From: Zonotrichia leucophrys gambelii
Taxonomy: Eukaryota > Chordata > Aves > Passeriformes > Passerellidae
Reading direction: 5' to 3'
Assembly: GCF_028769735.1 (NCBI RefSeq)
Contig: NC_088171.1
Location: forward strand, 95,173,412-95,237,411
DNA: 64,000 nucleotides
The translations under genes were made by a program, and so were the position numbers. Each line of letters begins with the position of its first letter. Position 1 is the stretch's first letter. The notes beneath the pieces were generated by a model, which was not told the origin of the DNA, made no database searches, and worked only from the letters and a program-made list of their open reading frames with translations. Below are positions 1 through 11,600 of this stretch, piece after piece.

Positions 1-1633
1 ACTGTCTAATAGCAATTGCATTTTCACAGAAAATTTCCTGTCCCTTACATTTCCACTGTTACTGCCCATGTGGGAGCCACTGGCTGTGGTTTTCCCAATG
101 TTGTCTATCACCAGACTTACATGGTGATAAAAACATTGTCAGCGACTCTACTATAATTGTCTTTTTAACACTCAAAAATTTGCAAGCCTGCTGGTTGATA
201 ACGATGCATTTCCAAGAGTAATTAGGAGAACTTTTATTATGGAATAGTGGGAGTTGAAAATGCTGACACATCCCATAGGGAACATAAATTTCAACTTAGT
301 TTCCTGTTGCAATTCATTTTCTCATTCGAGGTTTTAAGATGTTTTCTCTTTTGATTTGCTACTCAGATTAAAGGCAAGAACAAATACGTAAAATTAAATG
401 AACTTGTGTCATGGATGGGTTCACTGATAAATCATCAGCTGGCCACAGAAATTTTTGAAACAAACTGTTAATGAATAATGTTTGATGGTCTGTGTTGCTT
501 TCTAGAGAAAGGCTTCAAGTTACAAAAAATCCTTTCTGCATGTTTGTTAAAATGTCAGGATAGCTATTAGTAATTTGAAAAAACTAGAAAGATGTCAAAC
601 CCATGACCATATCCACTTACAACAACTACTCTTTAGGCAAATAATGTGTGTTTTCTAGGGTTTGCGACCAAGATCAACTCAGTACTATAGATGCAAGAAA
701 AACAAATGTTTTCTGCAAATGTTTTCCAGAAAGTTGTAAGGGGACTTTAACAAAATCAAGTCTTAGTGCTCAGTTTGTGCTATAATGTCATACAAGAGAC
801 AGAAAACTGTTTCTCATCACACTAACAGAATATGTCATTCAAATTCAGCTTAAAGGATGGTAGTTTACCCAGTTACAAGCCTGAAATATATTTTTGGTTT
901 ACCTTGACCTTGGGGGTAAGACTACTCCAAAATTATTAAATTGTTTGAAGATAGCTGTGTTGATCATTGTAGTAATTTAGGCAAATGTCTGACCTCAGAA
1001 ATCTGTCAGACTCTGAGTGATTGTATTTCTATTTGGTCAATGCACCCATTAAAAATATTTGCTTTGATAAATCTGGTCTGTTGGTGACATAAGAGCCCAT
1101 TCTGGATGAACATTTTTAGATGCTTATTCCCTTCACACAGACACATAAATTGAAGGTATCTTGTAGGCAGACAATACCAAAGATCAGCAGAATGTATCAG
1201 CAGAGATGAGTTTTCATCAGCATTCTGTAATGTCTGTTATTTTACCATTTTATAAGCTCTCAAGAGAACAGAACAATTATCAGAGCTGTGTAATGTATGT
1301 AATACATATTGAATGTATGTAATACATATTGAATGAATGCTTCCCTGTGGGTTTTTCTTTGCAGGGCAATGGCAGTAAGAGTGTATTTACATTGCACACA
1401 GACTGCTCAAAACAGGAATGCAAAACAAACTCTTACTGGAGTGAGACCAGTGCCCTAAGTGTTGCGTCAGAAATAGTTAATATTTCAAGTTGTATATAGT
1501 CTGTTGGGACAGAGAGGTTTCATCTTACTTAGGAATGTAAATACATCCCTCCAGAGATATAATAAAAAACAACAGATAATACTAAATAGTAAAAATTAGC
1601 AATAATAATAAAAATGTAATCATTGATACCTAC
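1..1633. other. CNDP1 intron 5 (partial), no coding exon seen
   Basis: AT-rich sequence with only short unsupported reading frames on either strand. No CNDP1 exon 6 (the block with the catalytic Glu pair) was found, so it must lie left of the window. A 20-bp tandem duplication is annotated separately. Confidence 0.8.
1292..1331. repeat. 20-bp unit tandemly duplicated
   Basis: The unit AATGTATGTAATACATATTG occurs twice in direct succession with no mismatch, inside CNDP1 intron 5. Each copy contains a near-palindromic core, ATGTATGTAATACAT. Confidence 0.9.
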
Positions 1634-1722
1634 CAATTTCAAGGCTCTGAATGCTTCCACTGCATTTATCCAAGCTAGGACTGGTCCCTTATTGTCTGTT
1701 GCTCCACGCCCATAGAGGTTTC
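1634..1722 (-). CDS. CNDP1: CNDP1 exon 5
   Basis: 89 bp. The acceptor is ...CTTTTAAG at 1723 and the donor is GTAGGT just below 1634. It encodes [17 protein letters not shown] and a following [11 protein letters not shown] stretch, close to mammalian CNDP1. The Asp of ATDN is the residue that bridges the two metal ions in this family. The exon begins with the last two bases of a Gly codon whose first base is in exon 4, and it ends in phase 0. Confidence 0.95.
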
Positions 1723-4700
1723 CTTAAAAGGAAAAGAGGAAAGTTGTTAAGCAATCTTTGAATTTTCCCTCATCACTTCAGTGTAATTGGCAAATTCCAG
1801 TTCCCACAGAAGCTTTAGTGATGGAGGGAAGAGGTGCCAAAAGTGTCAGGAGTTCACTGACTCATTTTAAATAAGGTGATGAGTGTTTGGGTGCTTCCCA
1901 AAGGAACAGTACACTTTTTTCCCCCCTTTCCTATGCATTATGTTGTGGTTTCTGCTATATGCCAATTTTTGAGCTTCAATTTCAATTTGAGCTTCCCGGG
2001 AACTGTTTATTCATACCAGGTATGCCTGGAGGATTTGCACAACTTGCAGTTCCTGGACACATCATTGAGGCTAGCTAACAAGCAGCAAAAACCCTACAGA
2101 TAAATGCCATGGCAGAATTATCAAGCTACAAGTCTAAGTATTTGATTTCTTTTTCAGCTGCACATCATGTACAGTTATCGCTGTACATGAAACTGAAATC
2201 TGTGTATCTCTGCTTCTGTAGCAGTCCCCACTGGATATACACCGGAATAAGACAGAAGAATTATGCCAGTAGAGCTGTTGGGAATTGATCCTAGATAATG
2301 AGAAAGGGCAACTCAGTGGTTGTAGCCTGGGAATCAGGATTTCTGAGATCTTACTTATCTGCTGACCCTCTATCCATTATTTTTGTTCCTTCTGTCAGCC
2401 AGTTGTGCTGGAAGGATAATTACATTAAAGGGTCCTCACATTCTTCTACCACAAATGCTAATATTTCCACACCAAGTATTAGGCAGTCACTGATGCATCT
2501 CACTAGTCACAGAACAACCATCAAAGCTAAAAGCTGCTGGACGTGCCCCAAAGATTCCCACAGAAGTCCTCATGCTTTGGTTAAATAGACAGGAACTCTT
2601 CTCCCACACAGAACCTCAGTCGTGAATTCCAACAATCATACAAAACTTATGAGAAGATGCACACCATTGATTTCAGTCAGTGTGTAGGGGTCAGTGTCCC
2701 AGCCATCCTCCTTCTTGGCAGGCTGCACATCCACATGACCATAGAAACATACAGTGGGCTTTTGTGGATCCTTCCCCAGTTCCCCAAGAATCACAGGAGG
2801 CAGTGGGAGGACTTGGCCATCAGGCAGCTGTGGAGAAAGGTTAGGAAAAGGCAACTATGGAAAACCAAACCTTCTAAAACTTACAAATGTACAAAAACAT
2901 CTGGAATTCTCAGTATTGAAAATACTTCTACACTCAATTGACTTTTATTTGATTAGGTGCACAAATCTGACTGAATTCAGTTCTAACCTATTCAGACAAA
3001 CTAAGATCTTTCCCCTCAACTGTTTATTTCCTGGTGGACTTTGCACAAGTCTTCAAACATTTTATTGTCATAAATGCCCTCCTCACTAAGCTCTCACTTC
3101 CCAGCACTGGAGAAGACAGTGCTATGGAGCCTATTGGGACCCTGAAATAGTCAAAAGCCACACAAATTAATTTAGGGTTTGATTTCACCACAGACAGAAG
3201 GCAGGAGGCCTGTAAGTTCAAACATAGAATCTGAAAAAAGTGTTGCTGGGAGGAGGTAGCAGCTATGTCAGACTGTCTTAAAAACAGGTTAAGGCAAAAC
3301 CTCTAATGTGGCTCTGTGCAGAACAGAGTTCCACATGGCCCAATTGCATTCTCTGCAACTATCAAATGACATGACCTGAAATATTCAAGTGTTGCTGTAC
3401 TTCATGGTCCTTGTGCTAAGAATCAGAATCCTCACCAAAAGCATCAGAGATAAGAAAAGAGAATCACTGTTATTGAACTTTTGAATTGCTGTTAGATTAG
3501 GAATGTAACAGCCCAGGGCAGGAAAAAAGACAATGCCTACAGTAAGGTAAGTTAATTAGAGACTGAGGTTTCTCAGAGATGAATTCTTCCCTATTGCTTT
3601 CCGACAATGAAAGGAAATAGTTTGGGTCATTTTTCAGAAGCTCTGCAAACCAAAGATGATGGTCTAGGTAGCTAACCCCTAGATGTTCTAACAACATTTT
3701 CCTTGTAAAAACAACCTCCCTCATAAAGAAAGTTCAGTGACAAATGATGCATTAGTTCTCATGCTTCATTGCAGACAAAAATTTAAAAACAAACCCCAGT
3801 AAAAACTCAGTCCGTTTACTTCAATTAAAAGCATCAAACTCCCTCCTATGCACAGAATATCAATTTGTATTTGGATTGCCTGTGCGGTTCCCAGTATGGT
3901 CTCAGTTCTCAGACCTGATTTCAGCAGGTGTCATGCAGGTACAGGACTATTTATAAATTTGTATCTAACTTTCAAAAAACAACACTATGTCATAGCATAC
4001 ATGTACACAGCACTGAATGCAATAGGTAGACCCATGGGTAGATACAATGTTTTATGGCCAAGAATCAGATAAGCACCTCATGTGACCCCAAGTTTACTAA
4101 ATTAACAGTGGCTCCCAGAGTTGCAAGTCTGTCTGCTGCCAGTGCCATCATTTGCATTACTTCTTCCCTCAGGTGTGGTTGAACAGAATCGCTTTCCACA
4201 GCCACCCATTCCTTCAGATCCTACACAGGAAGAAAAGTGCAATTAGGTGATCCAGAATGTTGTTGTCCTCGGCCCTTGTATCAGAAATCTCACGCTGGAA
4301 GATGATTTCCTTTCTGTATCATCACAGCATTATCACAGATGCTCTAAGGTTTCAGTATAGAGAAGAATCCCTTAGATGTCTCCCCAGGGTTGAGATTGCT
4401 GATTTTCTAAACAGGGAGGGTACTCACACTTAGGCATTCACATTGTCAACTGTCTAAAATCCAGTGGAAGAGGAGGTAGACTAGATGCTGACTAGTTTGC
4501 ATTATAGAAATTGCATTATGTACAGCTTACCTTGGTGGTTCTCATGAGGATTCAGAAGTGCTCATAGATTCAAAGCACAACTGATACTGACTGGACTAAT
4601 TATGTTTCTGTCTTTTCACAGAGGGTTGACAAAAGTGAAAGCACAAGGCAAGGACCAAGATTCCTCTCCTTCTAAAGAGCAAACCTACAAAAACTAGTTC

Positions 4701-7700
4701 TGAAGCAGACAGAGTGAGCATCCTATCTGGCTTGCACGCCCCATGCAGGTGCATTTTGGCTTAGTGGAGCCTCTCTCTGAACACACAGAAAGCATGCCCA
4801 CAACCATCACTTTTGCTGAAGTCCATGCAAGTCCCTCCTTCACCCCAGGAGTTCCCAGCAGCCTGCTCTCTTACAGCCTTGCTGTGTGAAGTGCATATTG
4901 CACTCCTGGTGCCAGACCTGGAACCCTGCTCAGTACCTTTGTGACAGGCACTTCTCCTGCCTCTGGAGCACCAGCTCTGTGCTCATTATTTCACTGCAGT
5001 ACAGCTCCTACCTTGATGAAATCACTTTGATGTGCATCAATGTACTGGAAGATCTCCATCTCCAATGCTGCTGAAGAGGATGAGGAGGACATTACTGCCT
5101 TAGAGAGCAGCATAGGGCTGAAATGGATGCTATCTGAAAGTTAAGGATAAAATTCAACATTGCAGACATCCTTCAATATACATTTATTTTCAACACTAAA
5201 AAGCAGAGATATTTACAAATTTCTGACCTTATTTAATATCTCATACTTTCTCCTCAAGCCAGGAGAAAGTATACTCATTTTATCACATAAAAACTTCCAT
5301 TGATTCATAGTCAAGTTGCTGAAAGAAAAATTGAAAAAATTACCAAAGAGTGAACATTTTTAGTGTTAGCTTTATAAATAACTTAGGGGTAACATTTTCT
5401 ACAGAAACATTTGTTGCATCAGTTTTTCAGTGCACAAGCATCAAATTGTATGTTCTGAGAAGACAACCCTGGGGCAAGGCTTGCAGACACCAACAGCCCA
5501 GGGCACTCATCTTTCTTTTTCTTCATTTCTAGAATCATATAATATCCTGAAATGGAAGGGATCCACACAGATCTTTGAGTCCAGGACCTGGCCCTACACA
5601 TACAATTCCAAGAATCCCACCATGTGCCTTAGAGCATTGTCCAAACACTCTTCAAACTGTCAGTCTTCGTGCTGTGACCACTTCCCTGGGGAGCCTGTTC
5701 CAGTGCCCAGCCACTCTCTGGGTGAAAAACCTTTTCCTGATATCCCGCCTAAACCTCTCCTGACTCTAACTCAGGCCATTCCCTTGGGTCCTGTCACTTG
5801 TCACCACAGAGAAGAGATCAGTGACTGGCCCTCCTCTTCCCCTCACAAGGAAGTTGTGACTGCAATGAGATCTCCCTTCAGTCTCCTTTTCTCCAGGCTG
5901 AACAGAACAAGTGACCTCAGGTGCTCTTCCTATGGCTTCTCCTCAAGGCCCTTCACCACCTTCATTGCCCTCCTTTGGACACTCTCTAATGGTTTAATAT
6001 CTTTCTTACACTGTGGCACCCAAAACTGCGCCCAGCACTCAAGGTGAGGCCATGCCAGTGCAAAACAGAGCAGAACAATCCCCTCCCTTGCCCAGATGGT
6101 GATGCTGCACCCCAGGACATGATTTTTCCCCCAGACTGCCAGAAGAAGGCAGAAAAATGGATTCACTGACACACATTTCGTATTTTATATGAATAAGGGA
6201 AAACAACCCTGACACTGGAGAGTATTAGAAAACAAATAGTTTTTGTTGTTGATTAAGAACAGTGACAATGCTGAAATACTTGATATGTGCAGAATTCATT
6301 TAGTACCTGCAAACCTCTCTGCCATCTTTTTTTTTTTTTGACAAGATAAGGTTTTAAGGTGTGTTTTTCTTTTTCCTCCAGTTTTCCTTTCCTGTTTGCT
6401 TGAAGTTGTTGCTGTAGTGTCTTGAATTGGTTCTAGCAGAGTAATCCTTGGATGGCTAAATACTTGTTTGGGCTAAATTCAGAGCTGCTGCTGTATCAGG
6501 CTGTGATAGGATGGACTCCAAGGTCAAAACCCAGTACTTTTCTGAAGATACTCCATACTTGTAACAAAAGGTATACTTGCAGATCCATCCACATCTCCTT
6601 AACTCTGATGCACTGCTAAGGTGATAGGCTATGGTAATATTAATAATTTCAATTATGTTTCTCTGACAGAGAAGGAAGATTGAAAACCCAAGCATGATGA
6701 TCAAGATGAGGGAAACATTGTTCACTTAGGCTGGAGAGCCCGGCTGCATGAAGGATGGGCTCCCATTTTCCAACCTTCCCACAGAAGCAAGGTTATAAGG
6801 TTTGTTTCACTTCCAGAAGTGAAGCTTTGAGAAGGCCTCTGACAGTAAATTTAGTTCCCAGTGCCCAGTCCCTGACATCTCTTGACACTGGAAACACTGG
6901 TATTGAAACAGACCAAATGCTGGTTTTGCAGGGGAGTAAATCTGGAAAGCACTGTTTTGGAGAAAACTTGTTAACCAAGCCAAGAAAATCCAAATTTGGG
7001 GTGGTTTTTAGGATGGAGAGATTAAATTTAGCCATATTATTTAAATGTAGAAGTATTTTTAAGGTACTAAACCCCAGCCTTAAGTGACAGGCAAAGTACC
7101 ATTTTTTTCTCACATTTTTTTTTCTCCATAAAACAGTAAACCCTACCTCCAAGAGGTGGATCTAATCAACAATCCCCTTCAAATATTTTCATCATCAGTC
7201 ACTGCAGCAGCAATTTGTCCTAAAGCAAAAGTGATGATTACAGGAATTTTGGAAGCAAGACATGGTAGAGAATGAGGTTTTGATCATTTAGGTTACAGTC
7301 ACCTTTGGATTGAGCTTCTTCAGGTAAGGCTTAAGAACAGGGATTCTGCAACAAGTACCCTAAACTTAAAACCGCCAGTCTGGATATTTCTTCCAGCCTT
7401 GGACTGTGCAAATATTTGTCAACTGAAGCCCATTTTTCAGGGGCAATAGGAAGGCAGAGTGTGGCCCACAGGCATGGTCAGGGGGACTTCCCAGGCTGCA
7501 CAGGGCAGAGGAGAGAAGACAATGAGCCCCAGACTGGGGTGGTGGTAATGGGACCCTGGCAAACCCTGAGTTTCCTGGCACAGACAAGACACTGGCTCTT
7601 GCTGAGGTGATACCTGGGTAGATACAGGAGGGCATCTTAGCCAAGACATATCAAGTCATGTTCAAAAGGGTCTCAAGGTCCTTGGAGATGATCAGCATTA

Positions 7701-8692
7701 GGTAAAAGCTGAGCACAGAGGCCATTTATGTTATTTTATTCTCTTTTTGTCACTGTGCACTTTTGAGGGACCAGGCAATGACTTTGCTTGTGCCATGTTG
7801 CTCAGTCTCACTTCAGCCAGCTGTGTGTCCCAGAGCAAAGTTTACCTTCAGGCTGGTGCTTTTGACTGATAAAGATATTCCACCAGGGAGCTGGGCACCA
7901 CATGAGCTGAAGAAGAGGATGGGACCATGATGGGTGCATTTGTGAGGGGCTCTGGCAAAGTGCAAGGCGCTGCACCCTCAGAAGAAAGTGATAGCAATAG
8001 GAATGGAACAGGGAGAATTCATCTGAAGCTGGGATGAGACCTGGTTTCGCTGGTCAAGAAATCCCAGAATTTCAATCAGCTGTTCACCTAGAGAGACATC
8101 AGGGCTATTATCTTGCTTTACCAGGAAGCTGGCTGGATACCTCAGTTTCACACGTATTTCACTCATTTTTCTACCTTGAAATTTCCAAACCTCAGTTTGG
8201 AAAACATTTACAACAGAGGCCACTGAATGCACCCTCATTTAAACTTACTGTAGAAAACTAGACAGGCTTCTCCAGTTCACTTATTTTTAAAAAATAGATC
8301 TTTATGCCACACTTGACCAAGTAAGATCATAGCAGAGGACAGAACATGGCTGCTAGAGGCACCAAGCTCATGCAATGGATTTAAATATCAGTGTCTCCAT
8401 CACATGTGATTTCCCCTCCCTCTAGTGAAATCTTTGATATTGCTGTATTATATACATTTTCACTCTAAAAAACAGTATCTTTATATATATATATATATAT
8501 ATATGTCACCTTTTGGTGACTTGAATAAATACATGACTTGAATAAATACATACCTTTTAATGTCAGAAGTACAAAAGGGCTCCTTGCTTTTACAGAGGAT
8601 GTGTGCTGTGGTGCTGGTATCTCTCTCTTTTTGTTTCACTTACGTGCAAATGACCTGGAAAGAGGCAGACAAGAGACGTAGGTCTTTGTCAT
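1634..8692 (-). CDS. CNDP1: CNDP1, carnosinase-type M20 metallodipeptidase, 5' part only (cut by left window edge)
   Basis: M20-family dipeptidase; in mammals CNDP1 is the secreted, metal-dependent enzyme that splits carnosine and homocarnosine. Proposed coding exons in transcript order: candidate exon 1 at 8692-8644, exon 2 at 5133-5012 (first ATG 5113), exon 3 at 4220-4077, exon 4 at 2827-2665 and exon 5 at 1722-1634. Exons 2-5 join without a frame break and have GT donors and AG acceptors. Exon 4 carries GHVDVQP, with the metal-ligand His. Exon 5 carries [10 protein letters not shown], with the metal-bridging Asp. ATDNKGP is CNDP1-like, whereas CNDP2 has STDDKGP, and this decides between the paralogues. 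The exons for the catalytic Glu pair, the lid domain and the C-terminal His are beyond position 1. No stop codons or frameshifts are seen. The N-terminus is the uncertain part. Confidence 0.94.
2665..2827 (-). CDS. CNDP1: CNDP1 exon 4
   Basis: 163 bp. The acceptor is TCTCCACAG at 2828 and the donor is GTGTGC below 2665. It starts [18 protein letters not shown] and contains [12 protein letters not shown], in which His is a metal ligand and Asp lies next to the active site. It ends DPYTLTEIN plus one base of a Gly codon. Length and phase are the same as in CNDP2 exon 4 at 33345-33507. Confidence 0.96.
4077..4220 (-). CDS. CNDP1: CNDP1 exon 3
   Basis: 144 bp. The acceptor is TCCTGTGTAG at 4221 and the donor is GTGCTT below 4077. 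It encodes [15 protein letters not shown], then [19 protein letters not shown] and a short tail ending GSHE. The [15 protein letters not shown] block matches the CNDP1 N-terminal region rather than the CNDP2 form, which reads [15 protein letters not shown]. It is in phase 0 at both ends, as in CNDP2 exon 3. Confidence 0.95.
5012..5133 (-). CDS. CNDP1: CNDP1 exon 2 (N-terminal exon, exact start uncertain)
   Basis: The donor GTAGGAGC lies below 5012. The best acceptor is CTTAACTTTCAG at 5134, with a second AG at about 5117. The 3' half encodes [19 protein letters not shown], homologous to the family N-terminal FQYID-HQ motif. Upstream in frame are ATGs at 5113 and 5092, then a run of six serines. 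If the first acceptor is used, the exon opens with two bases of a split codon (phase 1), so a coding exon 1 is possible. Mammalian exon 2 encodes a leucine-rich signal peptide here; none is seen in this frame. Confidence 0.85.
5530..6172 (-). mobile_element. CR1 LINE, 3' part, antisense to the plus strand
   Basis: On the minus strand, from about 6172 down to 5930, the translation contains [19 protein letters not shown] preceded by an [12 protein letters not shown] block, the usual C-terminal end of the CR1 reverse-transcriptase ORF. The CR1 3' UTR follows down to 5530, where the plus strand reads GAATCATATAATATCC, the complement of the CR1 3' end. The copy is truncated at the 5' end and interrupted, so it is not active. 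Confidence 0.9.
8482..8504. repeat. (TA)n dinucleotide repeat
   Basis: About 11 TA units. It is followed directly by the inverted pair GTCACC/GGTGAC and a 17-bp duplicated unit (GACTTGAATAAATACAT, twice, 8518-8551). Confidence 0.9.
8644..8692 (-). CDS. CNDP1: Candidate CNDP1 exon 1 (speculative)
   Basis: An ATG at 8692, the first after an in-frame TGA, opens 49 bp (16 codons plus one base) that end at a consensus GTAAGTG donor. That phase fits exon 2 exactly and gives [16 protein letters not shown], then His and SIHFSP. The encoded peptide is not clearly a signal peptide. Evidence is limited to donor quality, phase match and position upstream of exon 2; a chance match has roughly one-in-three odds on phase alone. 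A noncoding or more distant exon 1 is equally possible. Confidence 0.3.
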
Positions 8693-11600
8693 GTTTCATT
8701 AGCATTTAACTGTTTAAGAAAATGAAACAAGGAGGCTAAAATGCTGTGAAGGAAAAAAACCCCAACCAACCAAGCAAAATCCTTGGGAAATATCCTAGGG
8801 AAATTTGGAATTATTCTGTGATATTTTCAAAACAGACCAAACTCTAAGACCATAGATTATCACAAAAATACTCATTAAAGTAAGGAACAGTAGCAAAGTT
8901 CAGAAAACTGAATGTGAGGAGATACCAAGTAGCAGAGTGCACAAAATACTAATAATTCAAACAAGAATTTAGGCAACAGCTATGTTTTGCTGTAGTAGAA
9001 GGAGGGAGGGGAGTAGCTGGAGGAACTTCATGTTAAAGCACTGCTCAGGAGCATTTGGATGGCAACTGGAACAGCTCGTGTCAAAAAGGGAGTCGTTTTA
9101 ATAAAGCTGTAGAAAGATTTCAGGCAAGGCTGAAATATCTAAGTGTCATGAGAAGGGGAAAAATTATATGAAAGAATGATAAATTCAGGGGGGATATCAA
9201 ACAAAGACTTCAGTGTTCAATGTCAAGAGTATTTTATTTTATGTCATTTAACGGAGCAGTTACTGCTCTGTAGAAAAATGTAGTATGCCTATTTTTAGAA
9301 ATAATAATGCATGGCAGTCAGTTGTGCTCTTTTTCTTTATTCCTTAGTAGTAAGAACATTTTTTGTGTCGCTTCCTCCCATGTCGTAAAGCACTGTTAAA
9401 GGAACACCTAGTGTTTTTCTGTGGTGACTTAACAAGAAATCCAAGTTGATTCTTTAACTAGGATGAATCTTTGATGAAATATCAAGTAAACTTACAAACA
9501 TTTGAGAAGTAGGTCCTGAACATGCTCTGAACATGCTCCTTGTCTCTCCTGAAGCATGTGCTTCATGCACTTCCCTCCCTACAACACAGCGTTCCAGGTG
9601 GGTGCAGGAGGAGGGTGCCAATGAAAACTGAACACTGGGTTGCACACATCCCAGAGAAAACAGTCAGGACTCATCTGGCTTGCAAATAACAAAGTACATT
9701 TGACATGAAAGGAGATAAAGATGTTTCTGGCAGTAGGAACTAATTTACCAAATCACTGGTGGACTCCGTTGATAGGAACATTCCCCCTAAGCAGTCACCA
9801 TCAAGGCAGGTAACTGAGATAATGGGTTTATTTTTTAACATCCTTTAACAAGACTCGTTGATAAGTGGCATACCTTTGGTAGCAGCAGGCAATCAAGCCA
9901 CAGTCACCTCTCCAGCTGAGTGACACCCTTGGGGGGGGGAGGATGAGAATGACAGCTCTTCACATGGCAGTTCTCAAGCCCAGCCCTGACCATGTGCAGC
10001 CCCTGTTGTCATAAGGAACAAGAGCTGCAGAGACCCAGACACCTGCAGGGGAATGAATGCCAGCTCACAGTGCCTGACTGCATTTGAAGATTACTAAAGA
10101 AGTATCATCCAAATCAATGGACTGTGTGACAGCAATGAAAATATCTGGTGGGAAGCATGGGCAAGGTCTGCACTTGCTGGCAGGTGACACTGCGACACCC
10201 AGTGCTGTTTCCAGCAGTCAGCTCTCAAAGTGTTGCAATATTGATTGCCTAAATGGTGTTTTGGAGAGCAGCAGTGACCAGCCCTGCCCCTGCTCAAGAC
10301 AAACCTTCAGTGAAAAAAGTGAGACCCTGCTTATCAGTTCTGTTTTGCTGTAATACAGATGATATTTTAAAAGAACGTCCTTATCTCTAGGTGCTCTTTG
10401 CAGCTGCCTTTGTTGCTGATGATGGGAGCCTGAACTGGAAAGGTCCCCTCTTTCACCTGCAGAACAGGAGCATTTTATATCAATTTTACTGATAAGTTCT
10501 GCAGTTAATGAAGAGAGAGTTTTAAGTTAAAAATTAGTTTTGGGTTTAGATGCTCACTTCTGCCTCTCTGTCATACAATAATTAAATCAGTAACACATCA
10601 AGTAATGGGAAGTTTTCCCATCTCCTTTTCCCTCCTGGAATTCCAGTATCACAACAGGAATCCCAGTGCCAGAAAGCACTTCAACATTGCTGATAAGTGT
10701 TGCTGCTTTACTGTAGTATATCGTAGGACAGAGAAAAGGGGTGGATTATTCTGTGTCTTGAAAAGTGGAAAAAAAAAAAGGGATACATCCCTGTTAAGGC
10801 AAAACCCTTCTCCCAGGAAGTAGTATTGCCTTTTGTGCCCAGTGAGGAGGAGTAATTCACTAAAGAAAATTTTCTGCAGGTTAGTTTGCAATCAGATAAA
10901 CATGGGTATAAAAACATTCTTCCTGGAAAGACAGCTCTGCGGGCTCTTGCTCTTTTCATGGCAGAAAGGTTCATAGGAAGGAACTGTGGGAGATGCAGTA
11001 TTTGTTCTTAGATGTGGATAGCCTCACCATCTTCTTGCTGCCACATCTCACATAGCAGAAGGGAGAACTGCTGAACTTGTAGTAAATTTAAGGTGCTTGT
11101 GTCTGCATACAAATTTCAACCCTTAAAGTCCTCTGCCCATTTTGAAAGCACCTCTATTGACATGGTCAAATTCAGCAATAAGTATAATAAGGTAATAAGG
11201 GCGGCCTTGGTCCTGTCTCAGAGCCTTACAAAGACCTTTCATTTTTTTAAGCACTTGTTCTTCACTTGATTAATGTGCAAAACCTCATTTGCAAATGAAA
11301 TGCAAAATTTGGGGGGAATTCAATGTTTGTTTTAATTTATTTTAAATAATTTTTTTACATGAATCCTGTCTTCATTTATCTTAGCTTTAAGTGTTTCACA
11401 CTGGAGTTATTCCTCAATTAGAATATTACAAGTCAGATTAAAAATAGATCTATTATATCTAGTAGATCCATTCAACTATTTGTCTATCTATCACATAGTA
11501 TTACTGAGGAACTATACTACCATGGGAAAAAAAAAAAAGCTATTATTACTTTATAGCTTAGTATTTCATTGCTAATTGTCCCTTGTTTTATAACCTATAA

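Larger units (their letters stand above)
5134..8643. other. Probable CNDP1 intron 1, containing a CR1 copy
   Basis: Between exon 2 and the candidate exon 1 I see a CR1 fragment (about 5530-6172) and a TA dinucleotide run (8482-8504). No further exon with family homology is visible. The reading frames at 6755-7152 and 7366-7649 have no recognisable protein content. Confidence 0.5.

Noticed and set aside
5930..6172. Short minus-strand frame with [19 protein letters not shown]
   Set aside because: Recognised as the CR1 reverse-transcriptase C-terminus, so annotated as a mobile element rather than a host gene.
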